Source of the DNA: JAAFIW01 sp031414805
GTDB taxonomy: Bacteria; Pseudomonadota; Gammaproteobacteria; Burkholderiales; Burkholderiaceae_C
DNA length: 64,000 bases
Reading direction: 5' to 3'
Assembly: GCA_031414805.1 (NCBI GenBank)
Contig: JANOQJ010000014.1
Span: forward strand, 65,676 to 129,675
Every line of letters begins with the position of its first letter. The first letter of the stretch is position 1. The notes below the pieces were generated by a model, which saw only the letters and a program-made list of their open reading frames with translations, was not told the DNA's origin and did not search any database. Both the position numbers and the translations under genes were made by a program. Of the stretch, positions 1 through 7,426 are shown piece by piece.

Positions 1-165
1 AAGCAGTTGGGCCACGGTCATACGAGACCCGGTTTGGCCCACCAGCACATGATCGTTATTCAGCGCGTGTTTCAGGCGCATACCCACCAGCGTGCGGCGG
101 TTGTATGGCCCGACCTGTTTGCCGTCCAGCAGCACGTGAAATGCTGAATCCCCTGACTTGTTCAT
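1..165 (-). CDS. Partial GYF_2-like domain protein (N-terminus only)
   Basis: An ATG at 165 on the minus strand opens a frame that runs off the left edge, giving the first 55 residues. The segment VLLDGKQVGPYNRRTL, with the G-P-Y signature followed by a short helix, resembles GYF_2-type domains that begin Comamonadaceae proteins of unknown role. There is no signal peptide in the visible part. Function cannot be assigned from so short a fragment. Confidence 0.5.
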   Translation of the reverse strand, partial: MNKSGDSAFHVLLDGKQVGPYNRRTLVGMRLKHALNNDHVLVGQTGSRMTVAQLL

Positions 166-276
166 AGCAATGCGACATCCCTTGCAGTTGACGGTGAACC
201 CGAAGCCTTACGGCTTACATCTGCCCAAAGTTGCGAAGAATAACGGAGAAGCTGCGTCTCCAAGCAAAATACTGAG

Positions 277-1179
277 ATGACTACAACACCTCCCATCAGC
301 CCAGCCTTACCCACCCCCGCCGCCACCCTGCACGAACCCCCGCTGACGGACGCCCGCACCGATGTGCAAACCCAAACCAAAGTGCCGCAGCCCGACGCAC
401 GCCGCCTGGCTTTTGCCGATCCCGAGTTTTTGCTGCGCCGCGAAACCCGTGGCATACGCTTCCAGCTGGAACTGCTCAAGCCCGACCTGGGGCAGCAAGC
501 CCACGGCATTGAAAACACCATTGTCGTGTTTGGCAGCGCCCGCTTCAAAAGCCACGACGACTGCCAGGCGCTGCTGACCGCCGCCCAAATCGTTGCGGAC
601 ACCAGTGGCGACAGAGTTGCACTGCAACGCGCACAAACCCTGGCGCGCAATGCGCCTTACTACGAAGCCGCACGCGCGTTTGCGGGCCTGGTAGCCCACT
701 ACAGCCAGAGCAAAAGCGCACCAGACCGTTTGTTTATCTGCACCGGTGGCGGCCCCGGCATCATGCAGGCGGCCAACCGTGGCGCTTACGAAGCCGGTGC
801 CGAGAGCGTGGGCCTGGCCATCGCCCTGCCCCACGAGGAAGCCGCCAACGCCTACGTCACCCCCGCGTTGAGCTTCACTTTCCACTACTTTGCCGCCCGG
901 AAAATGCATTTCATGATGCGCGCCAAAGCCCTGGTGGCATTTCCCGGCGGCTTTGGCACGCTGGACGAGCTGTTTGAAATCATCACCCTGGTGCAAACCA
1001 AAAAATCAGCCCAGGTGCCCATCGTGCTGTTTGGCTCGGACTACTGGAAGCGGCTGGTGAACTGGGCGGTGCTGGAGGAAGAAGGCGTGATCTCGCCGGG
1101 GGATTTAGACCTGCTCAGCTTTGTGGATACACCCCAGCAGGCTTGGGATGTGGTGCGGGGGTTTTATGGGTTGGATTAG
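277..1179 (+). CDS. TIGR00730/LOG-family Rossmann-fold protein
   Basis: This 300-residue protein has the LOG (Lonely Guy, formerly lysine-decarboxylase-like) signature PGGFGTLDE at residues 223-231, a GGGPGIM nucleotide-binding loop near 157-163 and VFGSARF near 84. Family members hydrolyse nucleoside 5'-monophosphates such as cytokinin riboside monophosphates, releasing base and ribose-5-phosphate. The first 45 residues are Pro/Thr-rich and longer than in the core family, so this belongs to the long subgroup. The ATG at 277 has only a weak ribosome-binding site. The gene stands alone and is followed by an inverted copy of the window's intergenic repeat. The physiological substrate is unknown. 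Confidence 0.85.
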   Translation: MTTTPPISPALPTPAATLHEPPLTDARTDVQTQTKVPQPDARRLAFADPEFLLRRETRGIRFQLELLKPDLGQQAHGIENTIVVFGSARFKSHDDCQALLTAAQIVADTSGDRVALQRAQTLARNAPYYEAARAFAGLVAHYSQSKSAPDRLFICTGGGPGIMQAANRGAYEAGAESVGLAIALPHEEAANAYVTPALSFTFHYFAARKMHFMMRAKALVAFPGGFGTLDELFEIITLVQTKKSAQVPIVLFGSDYWKRLVNWAVLEEEGVISPGDLDLLSFVDTPQQAWDVVRGFYGLD

Positions 1180-1196
1180 GACGAAAAAAGCCGATA

Positions 1197-1240
1197 GCCC
1201 TTATAAATACTGCTCAAGCAGCTATCAAAATAATAGTAAT
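1197..1240. repeat. Intergenic repeat, copy 1 (inverted orientation)
   Basis: Core TGCTCAAGCAGCT at 1211-1223, preceded by a CCCTTATAAATAC-type arm and followed by AT-rich sequence. It lies between two convergent genes. The same element recurs throughout the window. Confidence 0.85.
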
Positions 1241-1256
1241 CGATAGCGCCATCCAA

Positions 1257-2267
1257 CTACGCAACGTCCAGCTTCACCGCCTGCGCGTTCTCGCGCACGT
1301 AGTCACGCACCACGGTTTCAAAGTCAACATCGGCCTTCAGGCCCAGCGCCCTGGCGCGTGCGGACGCGATATTGCCCGGCCAGCTGCTGACCAGGCGCAT
1401 CACCGCAGGGTCCGGCGTCCAGTCGAGCAGGTCGGTGCCTGCAGTGCCGGCCACGCGGTGCAGCGCAGCCGCCATGTCACCCACGGTGGTGCGCAGCGCG
1501 GGCAGGTTGATGGCGGTCAGCGGCCCCCACTGCGCGGCGGGGGTCTGGGCGGCGCAGAGTAAGCCTTCAATGGTGCGCGCAGGCGAGGCCAGGGCGACCG
1601 GCGTATCAGCAGGCACCGGAACTTGCGCGCGAACGCCTGCCAGGGGCTCGCGGATCATGCCGCTCAGAAAGCTGGAGGCGGCGCCGTTGGGCTTGCCGGG
1701 GCGCACGCTCACCGTCATCAGCCGCACGTTGCGGGCCACTACAAAGCCTTTGCGGCCACAGTCGGCCACGAGCTGCTCACCGATGAATTTTTGTGTTCCG
1801 TAGCTGCTTTGCGGGGTGGGCAGGGTGTCGTCTTCAATCACCTCGGGCAGTGCGTGGCCGGGTGGATTGCCAAACACGGCTAACGAACTGGCAAACACAA
1901 ACAGTGGCTGAGTTTGCAAGGCGCGACAAGCTTGCAGCAGGGCACGGGTGGCGTCCAGGTTGCTGCGCATGCCCAGGTCGAAATCAGCCTCGCATTCGCC
2001 ACTGACAGCTGCCGCCAGGTGGAACACGGCGGCCGTATCTTTTGCGAGGAGTTGGCCGGCTGCCAGCAGGTCGTTCAGGTCACCGCCTGCGAAGCGAATG
2101 CGTGAGTCGCGGACCAGGTCGTCGGGCGGTGGGGCGCGGTCGGTGAGGGTGATGGTGCGAATGGTTTGGGCTGTGGCACCGTTGAGTGACAGGCTGTCGT
2201 GTGCCAGCAGACTGCGCGCCAAACGCGCGCCCAGAAAGCCGCTCCCGCCGGTGATGAGGATGTGCAT
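1257..2267 (-). CDS. denD: NAD-dependent short-chain dehydrogenase, D-erythronate dehydrogenase-like
   Basis: 336 residues of the extended SDR (epimerase/dehydratase) type. The NAD-binding loop TGGSGFLG is at residues 6-13 and the catalytic Y-x-x-x-K is SSYGTQK (Tyr156, Lys160). Overall sequence and length match DenD, which oxidises D-erythronate to 2-oxo-tetronate in a four-carbon sugar-acid catabolic route. The frame is open further upstream, but the ATG at 2267 is preceded by GGAGACACACC, and the extra residues lie in sequence shared with a neighbouring repeat remnant. No partner tetronate kinase or isomerase is beside it, so the substrate is inferred from similarity alone. Confidence 0.75.
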   Translation of the reverse strand: MHILITGGSGFLGARLARSLLAHDSLSLNGATAQTIRTITLTDRAPPPDDLVRDSRIRFAGGDLNDLLAAGQLLAKDTAAVFHLAAAVSGECEADFDLGMRSNLDATRALLQACRALQTQPLFVFASSLAVFGNPPGHALPEVIEDDTLPTPQSSYGTQKFIGEQLVADCGRKGFVVARNVRLMTVSVRPGKPNGAASSFLSGMIREPLAGVRAQVPVPADTPVALASPARTIEGLLCAAQTPAAQWGPLTAINLPALRTTVGDMAAALHRVAGTAGTDLLDWTPDPAVMRLVSSWPGNIASARARALGLKADVDFETVVRDYVRENAQAVKLDVA

Positions 2268-2285
2268 GGTGTGTCTCCAGTTGGT

Positions 2286-2312
2286 TTTTGCTATTAACAA
2301 AGTAGCTATTGA
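2286..2312. repeat. Degenerate remnant of the intergenic repeat
   Basis: The stretch TTGCTATTAACAAAGTAGC followed by TATTGAGGAC resembles the left half of the intergenic repeat but lacks the CTGCTTGAGCAG palindrome. It fills the gap between denD and the upstream methyltransferase. Confidence 0.35.
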
Positions 2313-2317
2313 GGACT

Positions 2318-3250
2318 TCAACCGACCTGCGCCACAGGCAATCCAAACCGGGTAGCCGCCAGCGACATCAAACCGAATTCTTCCAGCAAGCTGTGCAGCC
2401 GTTGCGCCGCGCTGTGCCTTTTCTGCCCGGTGTAGCGGGCAATGATCAACTCGTTTTTCAGGCTGTGCTCCCAGCCGACCAGCTCGGTGACGGTGACCTG
2501 GTAGCCCTGGGCTTCCAGGTGCAGGCAGCGCAACACGTTGGTGATCTGGCTGCCCAGTTCGCGGGTATGCAGAGGGTGGCGCCACAGCTCAGCCAGCGGG
2601 GTGCGGGCCAGCGCCAGGGCTTTGCTGCCTCGCAGCACGCCTGCCACCTCGGCCTGGCAGCAGGGCACCAGCACCAGGGCCTGGGCCTGCTTGGCCAGCC
2701 CAAAAGCAATGGCGTCGTCGGTGGCGGTGTCGCAGGCGTGTAGCGCGGTGACGATGCGGATGCGCGGGGGCAGCTGCGTGGCTTGCGCGGCGTCGGCTGC
2801 GGCGACGTTGAGAAAGTGCATGCGCTCAAAGCCCAGCTTGTGCGCCAAGGCTTGCGAGGCATGCACCAACTCGGGGCGGGTTTCGATACCGAAAATCTGG
2901 CTGCCAGGCTGGTTTTTGAAGAACAGGTCGTACAAAATGAAACCCAGGTACGACTTGCCGGCGCCATGGTCAGCCAGCGTCACCGGCTCGCCATCTGGTA
3001 CTTCTTTGAGCAGCGGCTCGATAAGCTGGTACAGGTGGTAGACCTGCTTGAGCTTGCGCCGAGAGTCCTGGTTGATCTTGCCCTCGCGGGTCAGGATGTG
3101 CAGCTCCTGCAGCAGCTGCAGGGATTGGCCAGGGCGCAGGTTGAGTTGGGTTTCCACACCTGTCGCGCTGGTCAGCGGCGATGGTTGCTTGGTGGCTGCC
3201 GCCGCCTTAGCCACGCTGAGGCCCAACCTGCAACGCTCCCCAACCCGCAT
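2318..3250 (-). CDS. Class I SAM-dependent methyltransferase (Methyltransf_32-like)
   Basis: 310 residues. The region LADHGAGKSYLGFILYD near residue 92 is the glycine-rich SAM-binding motif I of the Methyltransf_32/METTL25-like group, and VLVPCCQAE near residue 200 is the paired-Cys motif of the same group. An N-terminal stretch of about 80 residues is basic and helical. The start codon lies inside the end of the upstream DUF1415 gene (44-base overlap), suggesting translational coupling. The methylated substrate, probably RNA or protein, is not known. Confidence 0.65.
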   Translation of the reverse strand: MRVGERCRLGLSVAKAAAATKQPSPLTSATGVETQLNLRPGQSLQLLQELHILTREGKINQDSRRKLKQVYHLYQLIEPLLKEVPDGEPVTLADHGAGKSYLGFILYDLFFKNQPGSQIFGIETRPELVHASQALAHKLGFERMHFLNVAAADAAQATQLPPRIRIVTALHACDTATDDAIAFGLAKQAQALVLVPCCQAEVAGVLRGSKALALARTPLAELWRHPLHTRELGSQITNVLRCLHLEAQGYQVTVTELVGWEHSLKNELIIARYTGQKRHSAAQRLHSLLEEFGLMSLAATRFGLPVAQVG

Positions 3251-3764
3251 GGCCCAGCGCGGTCAGGGTGCGCATGTTCGTCTCGTAGATCGCAGCCGCA
3301 TCGGGGAAAGACTGCACCGCTTGGTCGATGCTGGACTCGCGCAGCACATGCAAAGTGGGATAGGGAGCACGGTTGGTGTAGTTGGTGATGTCGTCTGGTG
3401 CGGTGCCAGCGAACTGGTATCGGGGATGAAAACTAGCCAGCTGGATTTCGCCCACCAGGCCAAGGTCATCCAGCACGTCATCGGCCTGGGCCATAAAGTC
3501 ATTGAAATCCAGAAAGTCGGCGAAGGCGTTTGGCGCTATTAAAAGTGTAGTGGCTCGAGCAGTATCTGCAAGGGCTAACAGGCTTTTTATCTCATATTCC
3601 AGCGCTTCAAGCAACACGGGTGCATCGGGCGCCTCGCACACCGCCCAGTGAATCTGGTTTTTGGTGTGAACGGCTTTCGCGAACGGACACAGATTCAAGC
3701 CAATCACGGCTCGCTCCAACCAGTCTTGGGTTTGCGCGATGGCTGCTTCGGGTGTGACGCTCAT
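3207..3764 (-). CDS. DUF1415 family protein
   Basis: 185 residues with the DUF1415 hallmarks WLERAVIGLNLCPFAK near the N-terminus, TLLIAPNAFADFLDFNDF in the middle and ASFHPRYQFAG towards the C-terminus. The ATG at 3764 is chosen because the open frame upstream runs into the preceding gene. Function is unknown. An oddity is that codons for the residues around ALADTARATTLLIAP match the window's intergenic repeat (3534-3590), so a copy of that repeat appears to be part of this coding sequence. Confidence 0.85.
   Translation of the reverse strand: MSVTPEAAIAQTQDWLERAVIGLNLCPFAKAVHTKNQIHWAVCEAPDAPVLLEALEYEIKSLLALADTARATTLLIAPNAFADFLDFNDFMAQADDVLDDLGLVGEIQLASFHPRYQFAGTAPDDITNYTNRAPYPTLHVLRESSIDQAVQSFPDAAAIYETNMRTLTALGHAGWGALQVGPQRG
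3534..3590. repeat. Intragenic copy of the intergenic repeat in the DUF1415 gene
   Basis: GCTATTAAAAGTGTAG, then GGCTCGAGCAGTATCTGCA, then AGGGCTAACAGGCTTTT follow the same order and spacing as the intergenic copies (AT-rich arm, GCTGCTTGAGCAGTATTTACA-like core, AGGGCT tail), but lie wholly inside an intact reading frame. Confidence 0.6.
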
Positions 3765-3786
3765 GTGCAGGCCATACAAAGCTGGC

Positions 3787-4452
3787 TCACTGGGGCACAA
3801 ACCGACTCGGCTGGGCCACCAAGAGCTTGGCCAGTTCATCCAGCAAGGCGGTTTGTATGCTGTCAGCGGGCCACTGGGTTTTGATCAACTCAAAGCCGTT
3901 GGCGTTGGAGATGCGAAATGCCAGCATGGCCTCGTCGTGATCAGGCGTGACGGTGACGCTGCCCCGGCTTTCCACGGTGTATTCGAACCGGTAGGCCTGC
4001 AAGGTGTTTTTATCGGGGTGGCGCTGCTCATGGCGATCGTGCTTCACATTGCCCTGCGACAGACGCTTTTGCACACGCTCCAGCTCCGGCGGGAAGTTCA
4101 CTGTGACGCTGCCTTGCACTGTCGCGCCAGGCGGTGGAGTTTCTTTCGGAACAATGCTCCAGGCCATGGCGATGTAGTCGTAGCACTCCTGGTTGCGCAG
4201 CATTTTTTTGCGGGCGTCCGCACGAAAGTGAGCCAGCTTTATGGGTGGCCAGGGTGTTTTGCCGTCCAAAGAGAAAGTAGGGCCCGCCGGGTTGATCACG
4301 TTGAGCTGGTCGCTGAGTTCTTTCAGATACAGCCACACGCTTTTACAAGCAGCTTCGGTTCTTGCGGTATTGGCTGCCAGCAAGGCATGGTCAATCACCT
4401 GCTCGGTTTGTAGCGCACTGGCCTGCGCTTTGAGTTGGTTGAGAAAGCTCAC
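3787..4452 (-). CDS. Conserved hypothetical protein
   Basis: 221 residues, soluble, without signal peptide or membrane segment. The N-terminal 90 residues are helical (MSFLNQLKAQASALQ onwards) and the C-terminal half is a beta-rich stretch. I do not recognise the family. It is read in the same direction as DUF1415 (22 bases upstream of that start) and is preceded by a gap of about 60 bases after the dGTPase homologue, so the group 2318-4452 is probably one transcript. Confidence 0.7.
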   Translation of the reverse strand: MSFLNQLKAQASALQTEQVIDHALLAANTARTEAACKSVWLYLKELSDQLNVINPAGPTFSLDGKTPWPPIKLAHFRADARKKMLRNQECYDYIAMAWSIVPKETPPPGATVQGSVTVNFPPELERVQKRLSQGNVKHDRHEQRHPDKNTLQAYRFEYTVESRGSVTVTPDHDEAMLAFRISNANGFELIKTQWPADSIQTALLDELAKLLVAQPSRFVPQ

Positions 4453-4513
4453 GAATTCCCCGTAGATTTGAATAGTTGCTGAAAACTCGCAACAGTTTCA
4501 GTGCGCCGTGATT

Positions 4514-5707
4514 TTAGGGTGGCAGCAATGACGCGCCAGTAAGTCGGTGGTGCTCTTTGCTGGCAAAACGGTCGGTCATCCCCGCAATGTAATCAGCCAC
4601 GGCGCGGTGGCGGTCGGGTCGACTGGCGAAGCTGGCGCGCATTTCCTGCGGCTGCTGGCTGTACGCGTCAAACAGCTCATGCACAACCTGCTGCGCCAGC
4701 CCGGTCATTTGGGTGACTTGCGGGTGCCGGTATAGCTTGTGCATCAAAAACTGTTTGAGCGGGGCAGCATCCTGGCGCATCGCTTCGCTGAAGCACACAA
4801 CGGGCGCGGCTTGTCGCACAGCCTGCACGCTGTCGGGTTGGTAGTGGTTCAGGGCTGAGCGAGTGGCATCTATCACGTCGTATACCTGGGCACTGAGCAG
4901 GCGACGAATTGCTTCGTAGAGCAAACGTCGCTGGTTCTCAGGCTGGGCAAGGTGCGGGTGCTCGACCAGCGCTTGCAGGCGATAGCGCTCAAACAGCGCA
5001 ATTTCCTGGAGTTGCTGCATCGAGATCAGACCTGAGCGCACACCGTCGTCCACGTCGTGTGCGTTGTACGCAATCTCGTCGGCCAGGTTGCACAGCTGGG
5101 CCTCCAGGCTGGGCTGTGTGCGGCCCAGAAAGCGCAGTCCCACGCCGCCGGGCTCCATTGCCTCCAACTTGCGCGCATTGGCTGCAGAACAGTGCTTGAG
5201 AATACCCTCGCGGGTTTCAAAGCACAGGTTCAAGCCGTCAAACTGGGCATAGCGGTGCTCCAGTTCGTCCACCACACGCAAGCTTTGCAAGTTGTGCTCA
5301 AAACCATGCCAATCGTCGTGCGCAGTGCGTTCGGCTGTGACCGCCGCCAAACAAGCATTCAGCGCGTCTTGCCCCGCGTGGCCAAAGGGTGTGTGCCCCA
5401 AGTCGTGGGACAAGGCAATAGCTTCCACCAAGTCTTCATTGAGCCGCAAAGCTCGTGCGATAGAACGCGCCAGTTGCGCCACTTCCAGCGAATGCGTCAT
5501 CCGCGTGCGAAACAAGTCGCCTTCGTGGTTCAGAAACACCTGGGTTTTGTAGACCAATCGGCGAAACGCCGTGGAGTGAACGATGCGGTCGCGATCACGC
5601 TGAAAATCGGTTCGGGTGGGAGCATCGGGCTCCACATGGGCACGCCCGAGTGATTGACCCGGGTGACAGGCATACGGCGCATGGGCTGAACTTGAGATCA
5701 AAAACAA
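4514..5707 (-). CDS. dgt: Deoxyguanosinetriphosphate triphosphohydrolase-like protein
   Basis: 397-residue HD-domain phosphohydrolase of the dGTPase-like family, which releases tripolyphosphate from dNTPs. Visible metal ligands are His72 in RTRMTHSLEVAQ and the His-Asp pair in SHDLGHTPFGHAG (residues 100-112); FQRDRDRIVHSTAFRRL near 35-51 is also typical. Length fits the short dGTPase-like subfamily rather than the longer E. coli Dgt. The ATG at 5707 abuts an intergenic repeat copy; the first ten residues are not conserved, so the true start could be slightly downstream. Confidence 0.88.
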   Translation of the reverse strand: MFLISSSAHAPYACHPGQSLGRAHVEPDAPTRTDFQRDRDRIVHSTAFRRLVYKTQVFLNHEGDLFRTRMTHSLEVAQLARSIARALRLNEDLVEAIALSHDLGHTPFGHAGQDALNACLAAVTAERTAHDDWHGFEHNLQSLRVVDELEHRYAQFDGLNLCFETREGILKHCSAANARKLEAMEPGGVGLRFLGRTQPSLEAQLCNLADEIAYNAHDVDDGVRSGLISMQQLQEIALFERYRLQALVEHPHLAQPENQRRLLYEAIRRLLSAQVYDVIDATRSALNHYQPDSVQAVRQAAPVVCFSEAMRQDAAPLKQFLMHKLYRHPQVTQMTGLAQQVVHELFDAYSQQPQEMRASFASRPDRHRAVADYIAGMTDRFASKEHHRLTGASLLPP

Positions 5708-5760
5708 GCCTTATAGCTCGTCAATACTGCTCGAGCAGCTATACTTTTAATAGCAATAAT
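5708..5760. repeat. Intergenic repeat, copy 2 (inverted)
   Basis: Core TGCTCGAGCAGCT at 5728-5740, with AAGCCTTATAG on one side and TTTTAATAGCAATAAT on the other. Fills the gap between dgt and aroB. Confidence 0.8.
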
Positions 5761-5770
5761 TTGGATTGAT

Positions 5771-6898
5771 CTAAGCACTGCATAACTCAATCACCTCTCC
5801 CACCAACGCATCAGGCGCAGTCCGCAACACAGCGCGCCCGGCACCCGGCCCCTCAATCAATACAAACCGAATCTCGCCGCCCTTGGCTTTCTTGTCCACA
5901 CGCATCAGTTCCAGGTAGCGCGCCACCCCAAGAGCAGGTGCGCGTATGGGCAAACCTGCACGCGCAACCAACGCCGTCAAGCGCTCAACAAACACCATAT
6001 CCACCAAACCGAGCCGCTGCGACAAATGCGCCGCCATCACCATCCCGCACCCAACCGCTTCGCCATGCAGCCATACGCCGAAACCCAACCCCGCTTCAAT
6101 CGCATGGCCAAAAGTGTGACCAAAGTTCAAAATGGCACGAACACCTGACTCCCGCTCGTCCTGGCCCACCACATCCGCCTTGATCTCGCAACTGCGCTTG
6201 ACCACATGAGCCAAGGCATCCATATTCATCGCGAGCAACGAATCCATGTTCGCTTCCAACCACTCAAAAAACACCATGTCGGCAATAGGTCCGTACTTGA
6301 TAACCTCCGCAAGCCCAGCACTCAACTCCCGCCGAGGTAACGTTTTCAGGGTATTCAAGTCACAAATAACCAACTGGGGCTGATAAAAAGCCCCGATCAT
6401 GTTTTTGCCTAATGGGTGGTTAATGCCCGTCTTCCCGCCAACAGAAGAATCAACCTGAGCCAATAGTGTGGTGGGAATCTGCACAAAAGATACACCACGC
6501 ATGTAGCTGGAAGCTGCGAAACCGGTCATGTCTCCGATAACGCCGCCGCCTAGGGCGAATAGAACGGTGTCGCGATCACATGCATTCGCAAGTAGCGCAT
6601 CGAAAATCAGGTTCAGCGTTTCCCAGCGCTTATGCTCTTCGCCGGGTTGCAAAACGACCTTCAGAATACGAGGATAAATCTCAACAAACTGATCGAGATA
6701 GCTTTGACCGTACAAGGCAAATACGTTTAAATCGCTAACAACAACAGCCGTAGATCCTGTAGGAAGATCCATTGCATCACACTGCCCAATCAACCCTGCT
6801 CCCACATAGATCGGGTATGAGTCTTTTGAAGTCTTAACCTGTAGCCTAGTCAAACTGACACCAATAACTGCGAAATTGAACAAACGCAAAACCTTCAA
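5771..6898 (-). CDS. aroB: 3-dehydroquinate synthase
   Basis: 375 residues. AroB converts DAHP to 3-dehydroquinate, the second shikimate-pathway step, using NAD and a divalent metal. The NAD-binding region ALGGGVIGDMTGF, the loop GGKTGINHPLGKNMIGAFYQP and the metal-ligand region NFGHTFGHAIE followed by LHGEAVGCGM are all intact. There is no ATG near the expected N-terminus: the likely start is TTG at 6898, overlapping the aroK stop as TTGA, or a TTG at 6850 that would give the usual short N-terminus. Translation is therefore probably coupled to aroK. Confidence 0.93.
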   Translation of the reverse strand: MKVLRLFNFAVIGVSLTRLQVKTSKDSYPIYVGAGLIGQCDAMDLPTGSTAVVVSDLNVFALYGQSYLDQFVEIYPRILKVVLQPGEEHKRWETLNLIFDALLANACDRDTVLFALGGGVIGDMTGFAASSYMRGVSFVQIPTTLLAQVDSSVGGKTGINHPLGKNMIGAFYQPQLVICDLNTLKTLPRRELSAGLAEVIKYGPIADMVFFEWLEANMDSLLAMNMDALAHVVKRSCEIKADVVGQDERESGVRAILNFGHTFGHAIEAGLGFGVWLHGEAVGCGMVMAAHLSQRLGLVDMVFVERLTALVARAGLPIRAPALGVARYLELMRVDKKAKGGEIRFVLIEGPGAGRAVLRTAPDALVGEVIELCSA

Positions 6899-7395
6899 AA
6901 CGCGACATCAATAACCTCTTCAGCAATATTTTGTGGGCTTTTATTGTCCACAGCTATCGCAAAGTGCGCTGTCTGTAGGTATAACGCGGAGCGCTCCGTC
7001 CAAAGAGTCTTGATACGGACCGACGGATCCTGAGCGTAAAAATGCGGCCTGTGGCTACTCGAGGAAAGCCTAGATACTAAAAAATCAGGATTTGCATTCA
7101 GGTATACCACACAAGAGAGTGATCTTAACAATCTGCGATTCTCCTGCTGGAGTATCACGCCACCGCCAGTTGAGAGGACTATATCGTCGGATTGGAGAAC
7201 TGTAGCGAGCAAATTGGATTCACCAACACGGAATGCATCTTCTCCATTTGCCTCAAAATACTCAGCTACAGTGCAAGCTTGATCTGTTTCAAACACGCTG
7301 TCCATATCAACAACTTGCTTGTTCAAAAGCTTACCAATCAAGCTGCTGACAGTGCTTTTCCCAGAACCCGGCAGCCCGATGAGTGAAAGTATCAC
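6895..7395 (-). CDS. aroK: Shikimate kinase
   Basis: 166 residues. Phosphorylates shikimate at the 3-hydroxyl using ATP. Walker A is GLPGSGKST (residues 7-15), the shikimate-binding acid and Arg lie in VVDMDSVFE and GEDAFRVGE, STGGGVI is the glycine loop, and the lid Arg is in SSHRPHF. The gene lies 31 bases downstream of the Ig-like lipoprotein and overlaps aroB by four bases. Coupling of aroK-aroB to pilMNOPQ is a common proteobacterial arrangement. Confidence 0.93.
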   Translation of the reverse strand: MILSLIGLPGSGKSTVSSLIGKLLNKQVVDMDSVFETDQACTVAEYFEANGEDAFRVGESNLLATVLQSDDIVLSTGGGVILQQENRRLLRSLSCVVYLNANPDFLVSRLSSSSHRPHFYAQDPSVRIKTLWTERSALYLQTAHFAIAVDNKSPQNIAEEVIDVAF

Positions 7396-7426
7396 TGCTC
7401 TAAAAATCGGTAACTACGAACCGCTT

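Noticed and set aside
2268..2585. N-terminal extension of denD by 106 codons
   Set aside because: It overlaps the methyltransferase gene and lacks SDR similarity; the nucleotide-binding loop begins six residues after ATG 2267.
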